Positions 33,207 through 45,485 of a DNA stretch of 64,000 nt are shown piece by piece (position 1 is the first letter of the stretch; each line of letters opens with the position of its first letter). The DNA is taken from assembly GCA_964019425.1 (NCBI GenBank), contig OZ025845.1:434001-498000 (forward strand). Reading direction: 5' to 3'. The position numbers and the translations under genes are program-made. This stretch comes from Flectonema sp. DT1601. Its lineage: Eukaryota; Euglenozoa; Diplonemea; Diplonemida; Diplonemidae. The notes under the pieces were generated by a model that was not told the origin of the DNA, searched no databases, and saw nothing but the letters and a program-made list of their open reading frames with translations.

Positions 33207-33329
33207 TGTAAATGAATAATAAAAAAAAAAAAAAAAAAAACATGCCTTGGGAATACAACCAAAGCCCCAATTAATCGGTCCTTTCTTTTTTCCTTCTTGT
33301 CAAGTGATCGCTCCACTCGTCGATCACCA
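33111..33329 (+). other. Low-complexity linker
   Basis: T- and A-rich tracts, then CATGCCTTGGGAATACAACC and a GATCGCTCCACTCGTCGATC inverted repeat. Also present in E2 at 45010-45230. No coding sequence recognised. Confidence 0.6.
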
Positions 33330-34010
33330 AAACCGATTGTATTTATATCTGTTCTTTTCTCAACGATCGGCTATTACCGATCATTTTTTTTAAAATAATT
33401 GTTTTCTTCTTCTCGACGATCAGATCCAATTGATCGACCTTTTTTTTTTTTTCCTTTATTCCTTCCATCCCTCCCGCTCCCCTTATTTAATAAAAACAAG
33501 ATCAGCTCAGCTTGATCGTTAAACTTTTTTTTATTTATTTATTTATTTTTTCTTTTATTTAAACTGATTGTATTTATATCTGGTTATTTTTCTCAACGAT
33601 CGGCTATGCCGATCGACCTTTAAAATAATTGTCTTCTTCTTCTGGACGACCAGATCCAATTGATCGACCTTTTCTTTTTTTTTCCTTTATTCCTTCCATC
33701 CCTCCCGCTCCCCTTATTTAATAAAAACAAGATCAGCTCAGCTTGATCGTTAAACTTTTTTTATTTATTTATTTATTTTTTTTTTATTTAAACTGATTGT
33801 ATTTATATCTGGTTATTTTTCTCAACGATCGGCTATGCCGATCGACCTTTAAAATAATTGTCTTCTTCTTCTCGACGACCAGATCCAATTGATCGACCTT
33901 TTCTTTTTTTTTCCTTTATTCCTTCCATCCCTCCCGCTCCCCTTATTTTAATAAAAACAAGATCAGCTCAGCTTGATCGTTATTTATTTATTTATTTTTT
34001 TTTTTTTTTT
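33330..34010 (+). repeat. Second satellite, about 240-bp units
   Basis: Three units starting near 33330, 33560 and 33790. Each has GATTGTATTTATATCTG, the near-perfect palindrome CGATCGGCTATGCCGATCG, TCCAATTGATCGACC, a CCATCCCTCCCGCTCCCC segment and GATCAGCTCAGCTTGATC, followed by (ATTT)n. The first unit has ATTACC in the palindrome centre. Its sequence is distinct from the main satellite but it has the same design of GATC-rich palindromes. Confidence 0.85.
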
Positions 34011-34256
34011 GTTGGTCCTAGTCAAGACCTTAAACTGACTAATCGGTCTTAACTTAAACTAAGTGAATGAACCCTTTCCGTTTTCCTTTTCCCTTTATTA
34101 CTCTCTATCTGGTCTGTTATGTCATAAATCTCATTTATTTTATCATTCATTTTAATTTTCACTGTTTCCCATCTACATTTTATTTTCAAATAGTTCCGGT
34201 CTGCCTTTAATTTTAAATAAAACTGATCATGTTAACTCAATATTTTTTCTTATGTG
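34011..34256 (+). other. Linker homologous to the short element
   Basis: Contains GGTCCTAGTCAAGACCTTAA (34014-34033), then CACTGTTTCCCATCTAC and ATAGTTCCGGTCTG. Recognisably related sequence occupies the interior of the 1.5-kb element (53090-53200, opposite strand), linking that element to this family. Confidence 0.65.
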
Positions 34257-34372
34257 CAAGAGATACCAACACGCAAGAGATACCAACGCACATACGAGAT
34301 ACCAGCACTTCCGAGATACCGACACAAAAGAGATACCAAGACACTTAAGATACCAGCAAGGACAGTGAGAGG
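34257..34372 (+). repeat. 17-bp minisatellite
   Basis: Six units of 17-19 bp keyed by GAGATACC (GGTATCTC on minus). Other copies: 20287-20384, 44250-44302, 47358-47455 and 59008-59105. E2 has only three units where E1 and E3 have six. Confidence 0.85.
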
Positions 34373-35139
34373 TAGAATGAACTCTCCTCCTTGTGTCCGA
34401 TCCTGATTATTTTTTGTTGAATTGGTAGTGTTACCTCAGTTTGCTACTCTCGTATCTGTGTTGTGTTAACTCATGTAAGTGATCTTAACTCCTGTTAAAT
34501 AAAAAAAAATTTCAAAAAAAAAGAAATTAAAAAAGAAGAATTTTCAAATGAAGTTATATCAACCCCTGCCACCCATTATGATCAATCCCGCTTGTTTTTT
34601 TTTTTTTTTTTCTTCTTTCTTTTCTTCAAATATAAAAAAAAAATTAAAAAATATAAAAGATGAAACAATGTTATCATTGTTTTTTTTATCGATCGACTAT
34701 GTCGATTACTTCCAGTTTTCCGTCCTGGTCAAGACGCTAAACTGATTGTTTTTTTTTTTTTTAAAAAATTAATAAAAAGAATATAAAAAAAAAAAAAAAA
34801 AGAATAAACAATGTTATCATTGTTTTTTTTTATCGTTCGACTTTGTCGACTAATTTCTATTTTCCGTTTCTTTTCTTTAAAGAATAAATAAAAAGAATTT
34901 AAAATAAAAAAAAAGAATAAACAATGTTATCATTGTTTTTTTATCGATCGACTATGTCGATCACTTTCTATTTTCCGTCCTGGTCAAGACGCTAAACTGA
35001 TTGTTTTCTTTTTCAAAATTAATAAAAAAGAATATAAAAAAAAAAAAAAAAAAGAATAAACAATGTTATCATTGTTTTTTTTATCGATCGACTATGTCGA
35101 TCACTTTCTATTTTCCGTCCTGGTCAAGACGCTAAACTG

Positions 35140-35392
35140 AGGTGGTGCCGGTGTCCCGTCGAATCGAAACGGCCCGGTACAACCCCTACGCAGAAGTAAT
35201 CTGCACCACAGTGTAGATTCTTCTAAGTGATCTCAGACTTGTTAACTGCATGTTCATTCAATTAAGTATACTTCTCTTTCCCAGGTGCATACAGTATAGG
35301 AAGGCTAATTACTGGCCTGGGTACCTGGCCCAGGACTTGGTGGATTTCCTCAGAACCCAAAATATCCCCAATGCTGACAATTATATAGGAGA
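35140..35392 (+). other. Captured unique segment with exon-like end
   Basis: GGTGGTGCCGGTGTCCCGTC to ACAATTATATAG, unlike anything else in the window except its duplicate at 37214-37466. A pyrimidine tract and CCCAG precede an open stretch (YRKANYWPGYLAQDLVDFLR), suggesting a splice acceptor and a captured exon. The protein is not recognised. Confidence 0.45.
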
Positions 35393-37213
35393 TACCAAGA
35401 CACTTAAGATACCAGCAAGGACAGTGAGAGGTAGAATGAACTCTCCTCCTTGTGTCCGATCCTGATTATTTTTTGTTGAATTGGTAGTGTTACCTCAGTT
35501 TGCTACTCTCGTATCTGTGTTGTGTTAACTCATGTAAGTGATCTTAACTCCTGTTAAATAAAAAAAAATTTCAAAAAAAAAGAAATTAAAAAAGAAGAAT
35601 TTTCAAATGAAGTTATATCAACCCCTGCCACCCATTATGATCAATTCCGCTTGTTTTTTTTTTTTTTTTTCTTCTTTCTTTTCTTCAAATATAAAAAAAA
35701 AATTAAAAAATATAAAAGATGAAACAATGTTATCATTGTTTTTTTTATCGATCGACTATGTCGATTACTTCCAGTTTTCCGTCCTGGTCAAGACGCTAAA
35801 CTGATTGTTTTTTTTTTTTTTAAAAAATTAATAAAAAGAATATAAAAAAAAAAAAAAAAAGAATAAACAATGTTATCATTGTTTTTTTTTATCGTTCGAC
35901 TTTGTCGACTAATTTCTATTTTCCGTTTCTTTTCTTTAAAGAATAAATAAAAAGAATTTAAAATAAAAAAAAAGAATAAACAATGTTATCATTGTTTTTT
36001 TATCGATCGACTATGTCGATTACTTTCTATTTTCCGTCCTGGTCAAGACGCTAAACTGATTGTTTTTTTTTTCAAATTAATAAAAAAGAATATAAAAAAA
36101 AAAAAAAAAAAAAAGAATAAACAATGTTATCATTGTTTTTTTTTATTGTTCGACTTTGTTGACTAATTTCTATTTTCCGTTTTTTTTCTTTAAAGAATAA
36201 ATAAAAAGAATTTAAAATAAAAAAAAGAATAAACAATGTTATCACTGTTTTTTTTATCGATCGACTATGTCGATCACTTTCTATTTTCTGTCCTGGTCAA
36301 GACGCTAAACTGATTGTTTTTTTTTTCAAAATTAATAAAAAAGAATATAAAAAAAAAAAAAAAAAAAAGAATAAACAATGTTATCATTGTTTTTTTTTAT
36401 CGTTCGACTTTGTCGACTAATTTCTATTTTCCGTTTCTTTTCTTTAAAAAATAAATAAAAAGAATTTAAAATAAAAAAAAAGAATAAACAATGTTATCAT
36501 TGTTTTTTTTATCGATCGACTATGTCGATCACTTTCTATTTTCCGTCCTGGTCAAGACGCTAAACTGATTGTTTTTTTTTTCAAAATTAATAAAAAAGAA
36601 TATAAAAAAAAAAAAAAAAAAGAATAAACAATGTTATCATTGTTTTTTTTTTATCGTTCGACTTTGTCGACTAATTTCTATTTTCCGTTTCTTTTCTTTA
36701 AAGAATAAATAAAAAGAATTTAAAATAAAAAAAAAGAATAAACAATGTTATCATTGTTTTTTTATCGATCGACTATGTCGATCACTTTCTATTTTCCGTC
36801 CTGGTCAAGACGCTAAACTGATTGTTTTTTTTTTCAAAATTAATAAAAAAGAATATAAAAAAAAAAAAAAAAAAGAATAAACAATGTTATCATTGTTTTT
36901 TTTTTATCGTTCGACTTTGTCGACTAATTTCTATTTTCCGTTTCTTTTCTTTAAAGAATAAATAAAAAGAATTTAAAATAAAAAAAAAGAATAAACAATG
37001 TTATCATTGTTTTTTTATCGATCGACTATGTCGATCACTTTCTATTTTCCGTCCTGGTCAAGACGCTAAACTGATTGTTTTCTTTTTCAAAATTAATAAA
37101 AAAGAATATAAAAAAAAAAAAAAAAAAGAATAAACAATGTTATCATTGTTTTTTTTATCGATCGACTATGTCGATCACTTTCTATTTTCCGTCCTGGTCA
37201 AGACGCTAAACTG
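35140..37213 (+). repeat. 2,074-bp tandem duplication, first copy
   Basis: Repeated from 37214 to about 39200 with almost no difference: a 253-bp unique segment, the tail, and about 1.5 kb of array. A shorter third version lacking the unique segment occupies 34340-35139. The near-identity indicates a very recent duplication, or an assembly repeat. Confidence 0.85.
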
Positions 37214-39668
37214 AGGTGGTGCCGGTGTCCCGTCGAATCGAAACGGCCCGGTACAACCCCTACGCAGAAGTAATCTGCACCACAGTGTAGATTCTTCTAA
37301 GTGATCTCAGACTTGTTAACTGCATGTTCATTCAATTAAGTATACTTCTCTTTCCCAGGTGCATACAGTATAGGAAGGCTAATTACTGGCCTGGGTACCT
37401 GGCCCAGGACTTGGTGGATTTCCTCAGAACCCAAAATATCCCCAATGCTGACAATTATATAGGAGATACCAAGACACTTAAGATACCAGCAAGGACAGTG
37501 AGAGGTAGAATGAACTCTCCTCCTTGTGTCCGATCCTGATTATTTTTTGTTGAATTGGTAGTGTTACCTCAGTTTGCTACTCTCGTAATCTGTGTTGTGT
37601 TAACTCATGTAAGTGATCTTAACTCCTGTTAAATAAAAAAAAATTTCAAAAAAAAAGAAATTAAAAAAGAAGAATTTTCAAATGAAGTTATATCAACCCC
37701 TGCCACCCATTATGATCAATTCCGCTTGTTTTTTTTTTTTTTTTTCTTCTTTCTTTTCTTCAAATATAAAAAAAAAATTAAAAAATATAAAAGATGAAAC
37801 AATGTTATCATTGTTTTTTTTATCGATCGACTATGTCGATTACTTCCAGTTTTCCGTCCTGGTCAAGACGCTAAACTGATTGTTTTTTTTTTTTTTAAAA
37901 AATTAATAAAAAGAATATAAAAAAAAAAAAAAAAAGAATAAACAATGTTATCATTGTTTTTTTTTATCGTTCGACTTTGTCGACTAATTTCTATTTTCCG
38001 TTTCTTTTCTTTAAAGAATAAATAAAAAGAATTTAAAATAAAAAAAAAGAATAAACAATGTTATCATTGTTTTTTTATCGATCGACTATGTCGATTACTT
38101 TCTATTTTCCGTCCTGGTCAAGACGCTAAACTGATTGTTTTTTTTTTCAAATTAATAAAAAAGAATATAAAAAAAAAAAAAAAAAAAAAGAATAAACAAT
38201 GTTATCATTGTTTTTTTTTATTGTTCGACTTTGTTGACTAATTTCTATTTTCCGTTTTTTTTCTTTAAAGAATAAATAAAAAGAATTTAAAATAAAAAAA
38301 AGAATAAACAATGTTATCACTGTTTTTTTTATCGATCGACTATGTCGATCACTTTCTATTTTCTGTCCTGGTCAAGACGCTAAACTGATTGTTTTTTTTT
38401 TCAAAATTAATAAAAAAGAATATAAAAAAAAAAAAAAAAAAAAGAATAAACAATGTTATCATTGTTTTTTTTTATCGTTCGACTTTGTCGACTAATTTCT
38501 ATTTTCCGTTTCTTTTCTTTAAAAAATAAATAAAAAGAATTTAAAATAAAAAAAAAGAATAAACAATGTTATCATTGTTTTTTTTATCGATCGACTATGT
38601 CGATCACTTTCTATTTTCCGTCCTGGTCAAGACGCTAAACTGATTGTTTTTTTTTTCAAAATTAATAAAAAAGAATATAAAAAAAAAAAAAAAAAAGAAT
38701 AAACAATGTTATCATTGTTTTTTTTTTATCGTTCGACTTTGTCGACTAATTTCTATTTTCCGTTTCTTTTCTTTAAAGAATAAATAAAAAGAATTTAAAA
38801 TAAAAAAAAAGAATAAACAATGTTATCATTGTTTTTTTATCGATCGACTATGTCGATCACTTTCTATTTTCCGTCCTGGTCAAGACGCTAAACTGATTGT
38901 TTTTTTTTTCAAAATTAATAAAAAAGAATATAAAAAAAAAAAAAAAAAAGAATAAACAATGTTATCATTGTTTTTTTTTTATCGTTCGACTTTGTCGACT
39001 AATTTCTATTTTCCGTTTCTTTTCTTTAAAGAATAAATAAAAAGAATTTAAAATAAAAAAAAAGAATAAACAATGTTATCATTGTTTTTTTATCGATCGA
39101 CTATGTCGATCACTTTCTATTTTCCGTCCTGGTCAAGACGCTAAACTGATTGTTTTCTTTTTCAAAATTAATAAAAAAGAATATAAAAAAAAAAAAAAAA
39201 AAAAAAAAGAATAAACAATGTTATCATTGTTTTTTTATCGATCGACTATGTCGATTACTTTCTATTTTCCGTCCTGGTCAAGACGCTAAACTGATTGTTT
39301 TTTTTTTCAAAATTAATAAAAAAGAATAAAAAAAAAAAAAAAAAAAAAAAAGAATAAACAATGTTATCATTGTTTTTTTTATTGTTCGACTTTGTTGACT
39401 AATTTCTATTTTCCGTTTTTTTTTCTTTAAAAAATAAATAAAAAGAATTTAAAATACAAAAAAAGAATAAACAATGTTATCATTGTTTTTTTATCGATCG
39501 ACTATGTCGATCACTTTCTATTTTCCGTCCTGGTCAAGACGCTAAACTGATTGTTTTTTTTTCTTCAAAATTAATAAAAAAGAATATAAAAAAATACAAA
39601 AAAAAGAATAAACAATGTTATCATTGTTTTTTTTATCGTTCGACTTTGTCGACTAATTTCTATTTTCC

Positions 39669-39699
<31 letters not shown>

Positions 39700-41804
39700 C
39701 TCTTTAAAAAATAAATAAAAAATAATTTAAAATAAAAAAAAGAATAAACAATGTTATCATTGTTTTTTTTTATCGATCGACTATGTCGATCACTTTCTAT
39801 TTTCCGTCCTGGTCAAGACGCTAAACTGATTGTTTTTTTTTTCAATAATTAATAAAAAAGAATATTAAAAAAAATACAAAAAAAAGAATAAACAATGTTA
39901 TCATTGTTTTTTTTTTTTATCGAACGACTATGTCGATTACTTTCTATTTTCCGTCCTGGTCAAGACGCTAAACTGATTGTTTTTTTTTTTTTTCAAAATA
40001 AAAAAAAAATATTAAAAATAAAAAATAAAAAAAAAGAATAAACAATGTTATCATTGTTTTTTTTTATCGTTCGACTTTATTGACTAATTTCTATTTTCCG
40101 TTTTTTTTTCTTTAAAAAATAAATAAAAAGAATTTAAAAAAAAAAAAAAAAAAAAAGAATAAACAATGTTATCATTGTTTTTTTTATCGATCGACTATGT
40201 CGATTACTTTCTATTTTCCGTCCTGGTCAAGACGCTAAACTGATTGTTTTTTTTCAAAATTAATAAAAAAGAATATAAAAAAATACAAAAAAAAGAATAA
40301 ACAATGTTATCATTGTTTTTTTTTTATCGTTCGACTTTGTCGACTAATTTCTATTTTCCGTTTTTTTTTCTTTAAAAAATAAATAAAAAGAATTTAAAAT
40401 AAAAAAAAAAAGAATAAACAATGTTATCATTGTTTTTTTTATCGATCGACTATGTCGATTACTTTCTATTTTCCGTCCTGGTCAAGACGCTAAACTGATT
40501 GTTTTTTTTTCAAAATTAATAAAAAAGAATATAAAAAAAATAAAAAAAAAAAGAATAAACAATGTTATCATTGTTTTTTTTATCGATCGACTATGTCGAT
40601 TACTTTCTATTTTCCGTCCTGGTCAAGACGCTAAACTGATTGTTTTTTTTTTCAAAATTAAAAAAAAAAAATATAAAAAAATACAAAAAAAAGAATAAAC
40701 AATGTTATCATTGTTTTTTTTTATCGTTCGACTTTGTCGACTAATTTCTATTTTCCGTTTTTTTCTTTAAAAAATAAATAAAAAGAATTTAAAATAAAAA
40801 AAAAAAGAATAAACAATGTTATCATTGTTTTTTTTATCGATCGACTATGTCGATTACTTTCTATTTTCCGTCCTGGTCAAGACGCTAGACTGATTGTTTT
40901 TTTTTCAAAATTAATAAAAAAGAATATAAAAAAAATAAAAAAAAAAAGAATAAACAATGTTATCATTGTTTTTTTTTATCGTTCGACTTTGTTGACTAAT
41001 TTCTATTTTCCATTTTTTTTTTTTTTAAAAATAAATAAAAAGAATTAAAATAAAAAAAAAAAAAAAAGAATAAACAATGTTATCATTGTTTTTTTTATCG
41101 ATCGACTATGTCGATTACTTTCTATTTTCCGTCCTGGTCAAGACGCTAAACTGATTGTTTTTTTTTTCAAAATTAATAAAAAAAAATATAAAAAAATACA
41201 AAAAAAAGAATAAACAATGTTATCATTGTTTTTTTTTATCGTTCGACTTTGTCGACTAATTTCTATTTTCCGTTTTTTTTCTTTAAAAAATAAATAAAAA
41301 GAATTTAAAATAAAAAAAAAAAGAATAAACAATGTTATCATTGTTTTTTTTATCGATCGACTATGTCGATTACTTTCTATTTTCCGTCCTGGTCAAGACG
41401 CTAAACTGATTGTTTTTTTTTCAAAATAAAAAAAAGAATAAACAATGTTATCATTGTTTTTTTTTATCGTTCGACTTTGTCGACTAATTTCTATTTTCCG
41501 TTTTTTTTCTTTAAAAAATAAATAAAAAGAATTTAAAATAAAAAAAAAAAGAATAAACAATGTTATCATTGTTTTTTTTATCGATCGACTATGTCGATTA
41601 CTTTCTATTTTCCGTCCTGGTCAGGACGCTAAACTGATTGTTTTTTCTTTAAAAATAAATAAAAAGAATAAAAAAAAAAAAAAAAAAGGAATAAACAATG
41701 TTATCATTGTTTTTTTTTTATCGATCGACTATGTCGATTACTTACTATTTTCCGTCCTGGTCAAGACGCTAAACTGATTGTTTTTTCTTTAAAATAATTA
41801 AAAA

Positions 41805-41837
<33 letters not shown>

Positions 41838-41905
41838 AATAAACAATGTTATCATTGTTTTTTTTTCTATCGATCAACTATGTCGATTAATTTCTATTTT
41901 CCGTC

Positions 41906-42092
41906 CTGATCGAGACGCTAAACTGATTGTTTCCTTTTTTTAAATAATAAATAAAAAAAAAAAAAAAAAAAAAAAAGAGCATCTCCCTGCTATCCCTCAT
42001 ATCCCCACAATAATATTATACCTTTTCATTTTCTCTTTCCTTTTCTGGTCTTTTTTTTTCTTTTTTTTCCTTTTTCATACAACGTTTTTTAT

Positions 42093-42132
<40 letters not shown>

Positions 42133-42168
42133 CATGTTTGATTATTTCCTCTTCATTTTTTTTTTTTC

Positions 42169-42201
<33 letters not shown>

Positions 42202-42393
42202 TCTCTGCCTCTCTCTTAATTCTGTTCGTTTCTTTGAAACGAAAATTCATTTGAATATTATTCCTTGGTCAGCAACCATCATTGTCGCCCTTTGGGCCTG
42301 TTAAAAAAAATAAAAATAAAAAGAAAGTTTACATCGGGAATAGGGCAGGAGCCAAAAGCTCCCAGTCCGTTACTTCCCACTTTATCGAAATTC
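41906..42393 (+). repeat. E1 3' block
   Basis: Sense block ending CACTTTATCGAAATTCA, with an expanded (TA)n at 42098-42116. It meets the inverted E2 end in a palindrome. Confidence 0.85.
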
Positions 42394-42409
42394 AATTTAA
42401 AAAATTGAA

Positions 42410-44110
42410 TTTCGAAATCTTTTTTTTTAAATTCTTTTTATTTATTTTTTAAAGAAAAAAAAACGGAAAATAGAAATTAGTCGACAATGTCGAACGATAA
42501 AAAAACAATGATAACATTGTTTATTCTTTTTTTTTTATTTTTTTTATATTTTTTTTTTAATTAATTTTGAAAAAAAAAACAATCAGTTTAGCGTCTTGAC
42601 CAGGACGGAAAATAGAAAGCGATCGACATAGTCGATCGATAAGAAAACAATGATAACATTGTTTATTCTTTTTTTTTATTTTAAATTCTTTTTATTTATT
42701 TTTTAAAGAAGAAAAGCGGAAAATAGAAATTAGTCGACAAAGTCGAACGATAAAAAAAAACAATGATAACATTGTTTATTCTTTTTTTTTATTTTTTTTA
42801 TATTTTTTTTTTAATTAATTTTGAAAAAAAAAACAATCAGTTTAGCGTCTTGACCAGGACGGAAAATAGAAAGCGATCGACATAGTCGATCGATAAAAAA
42901 AACAATGATAACATTGTTTATTCTTTTTTTTTATTTTAAATTCTTTTTATTTATTTTTTAAAGAAAAAAAAACGGAAAATAGAAATTAGTCGACAAAGTC
43001 GAACTATAAAAAAAAACAATGATAACATTGTTTATTCTTTTTTTTATTTTTTTTTTTATTCTTTTTTATTAACTTTGAAAAAAAAAAAACAATCAGTTTA
43101 GCGTCTTGACCAGGACGGAAAATAGAAAGTAATCGACATAGTCGATCGATAAAAAAAAAACAATGATAACATTGTTTATTCTTTTTTTTTATTTTAAATT
43201 CTTTTTATTTATTTTTTAAAGAAAAAAAAAACGGAAAATAGAAATTAGTCGACAAAGTCGAACGATAAAAAAAAACAATGATAACATTGTTTATTCTTTT
43301 TTTTTTTTTTTTATTTCTTTTTATTTATTAAAAAAAAAAAACAATCAGTTTAGCGTCTTGACCAGGACGGAAAATAGAAAGTGATCGACATAGTCGATCG
43401 ATAAAAAAAAACAATGATAACATTGTTTATTCTTTTTTTTTATTTTAAATTCTTTTTATTTATTTTTTAAAGAAAAAAAAACGGAAAATAGAAATTAGTC
43501 GACAAAGTCGAACGATAAAAAAAAAACAATGATAACATTGTTTATTCTTTTTTTTATTTTTTTTTTTATTCTTTTCTATTAATTTTGAAAAAAAAAAAAA
43601 AAACAATCAGTTTAGCGTCTTGACCAGGACGGAAAATAGAAAGTAATCGACATAGTCGATCGATAAAAAAAAAACAATGATAACATTGTTTATTCTTTAT
43701 TTTTATTTTAAATTCTTTTTATTTATTTTTTAAAGAAAAAAAAACGGAAAATAGAAATTAGTCGACAAAGTCGAACGATAAAAAAAAACAATGATAACAT
43801 TGTTTATTCTTTTTTTTATTTTTTTTTTATTTTTTTTTTATTCTTTTTTATTAACTTTGAAAAAAAAAAAAACAATCAGTTTAGCGTCTTGACCAGGACG
43901 GAAAATAGAAAGTAATCGACATAGTCGATCGATAAAAAAAACAATGATAACATTGTTTATTCTTTTTTTTTATTTTAAATTCTTTTTATTTATTTTTTAA
44001 AGAAAAAAAAACTGAAAATAGAAATTAGTCGACAAAGTCGAACGATAAAAAAAACAATGATAACATTGTTTATTCTTTTTTTTTATTTTAAATTCTTTTT
44101 ATTTATTTTT
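42410..44110 (-). repeat. E2 hairpin satellite array
   Basis: Antisense A/B dimers, regular, about 255-bp period, ending at the tail (ACAGGAGTTAAGATCACT). Confidence 0.88.
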
Positions 44111-44559
44111 TAACAGGAGTTAAGATCACTTACATGAGTTAACACAACACAGGTACGAGAGTCGCAAACTGAGGTAACACTACCAATTCAACAAAAAATA
44201 ATCAGGATCGGACACAAGGAGGAGAGTTCATTCTACCTCTCATTGTCCTTGCTGGTATCTTAAGTGTCTTGGTATCTCTTGCGTGTTGGTATCTCTTGCA
44301 CATAAAAAAAAAAAATATTGAGTTAACATGATCAGTTTTATTTAACATTAAAGACAGAACGGAACTATTTGAAAATAAAATGTAGATGGGAAACAGTGAA
44401 AATTAAAATGAATGATAAAATTAAATGAGATTTATGACATAACAGACCAGATAGAGAGTAATAAAGGGAAAAGGAAAACGGGAAGGGTTCATTCACTTAG
44501 TTAAAGTTAAGACCGATTAGTCAGTTTAAGGTCTTGACTAGGACCAACAAAAAAAAAAA
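44111..44559 (-). other. E2 tail, minisatellite and linker
   Basis: The tail of the E1/E3 subtype (CTTACATGAGTTAACACAAC), three minisatellite units (44250-44302), then the linker with the TCAGTTTAAGGTCTTGACTA motif (44520-44539). No gene. Confidence 0.7.
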
Positions 44560-45009
44560 AAATAAATAAATAAATAACGATCAAGCTGAGCTGATCTTGT
44601 TTTTATTAAATTAAGGGGAGCGGGAGGGATGGGAGGAATAAAGGAAAAAAAAAGAAAAGGTCGATCAATTGGATCTGATCGTCGAGAAGAAGAAGACAAT
44701 TATTTTAAAGGTCGATCGGCATAGCCGATCGTTGAGAAAAAATAACCAGATATAAATACAATCAGTTTAAATTTAAAAAAAAAAAAAAAAAAAGATTAAC
44801 GATCAAGCTGAGCTGATCTTGTTTTTATTAAAATAAGGGGAGCGGGAGGGATGGAAAGAATTAAGGAAAAAAAAAAAAAAGAAAAAAAAAGTCGATCAAT
44901 TGGATCTGATCGTCGAGAAGAAGAAAACAATTATTTTAAAAAAAATGATCGGTATAGCCGATCGTTGAGAAAAGAACAGATATAAATACAATCGGTTTTG
45001 GTGATCGAC
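44560..45009 (-). repeat. Second satellite in E2
   Basis: Two inverted-orientation units of the 240-bp satellite with the palindrome CGATCGGCATAGCCGATCG and its variant GATCGGTATAGCCGATCG. One unit fewer than in E1. Confidence 0.82.
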
Positions 45010-45485
45010 GAGTGGAGCGATCACTTGACAAGAAGGAAAAAAGAAAGGACCGATTAATTGGGGCTTTGGTTGTATTCCCAAGGCATGTTTTTTTTTTTTT
45101 TTTTTATTATTCATTTACATTATTTTTTTTTTTTTTTTTTTAAATTAATAATCACATTTTGTTCAAAAATATTTAATATTAGAGTAAAAGAAAAAGAAAA
45201 CAAAGAGATAAGAGAAAAAAAAAAAAAAACCATTGCTGGCCCCCTCACCACTCATAGAGGATGAGGAGGCCAGTAAGGCGTCACTCAAATCTATGCCAAG
45301 CCTTGGGAACTTGGATTGGGGTTTAGACCATTTATAATTAACAATTAACAATTAACCTGATTAACGTTATGATCTGACGGACATAAACATATCGATAAAA
45401 TAATACAAACAAAAACGAACAATAAATAATAAATAAGCTAAAAAACTAAATAAACAAAGTGATGTGAAAGTAAGGAAAAAGAGAA
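45010..45485 (-). other. E2 3'UTR and linker
   Basis: Contains the conserved block GCCAAGCCTTGG and CTCATAGAGGATGAGG shared with E1, but the part nearest the stop codon differs from E1 and lacks the 195-bp duplication. Confidence 0.7.

Larger units (their letters stand above)
34373..41905 (+). repeat. E1 tail and hairpin satellite array
   Basis: After the tail (GTGAGAGGTAGAATGAACTC... to TCTTAACTCCTG, 34373-34495) the sense satellite array runs to 41905. It is split by the duplicated segments described separately. Monomers are A/B dimers except for type A only in the last approximately 350 bp before the block. T- or A-runs of up to about 30 bases separate monomers. Confidence 0.88.
25378..42393 (+). 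mobile_element. Giant non-LTR retrotransposon E1, about 17 kb
   Basis: The most complete unit: 5' leader, RT-endonuclease ORF, duplicated 3'UTR, second satellite, minisatellite, long hairpin satellite and 3' block. Without the 1751-bp piggyBac insertion it is about 15.3 kb, of which about 9.7 kb is 3' of the stop codon. Its 5' end abuts the 3' end of E0, exactly as E2 and E3 abut their upstream units. The restriction-like endonuclease places it near the R2/R4/NeSL/CRE non-LTR groups, which often insert site-specifically. The satellite-bearing 3' region is far outside the usual size for these groups. Full-length status is inferred from shared junctions, not from a target duplication. Confidence 0.8.

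Noticed and set aside
33480-34010. GATC palindromes as restriction or methylation signals
   Set aside because: The palindromes are part of a tandem repeat in a eukaryotic element, and there is no associated methyltransferase or nuclease.
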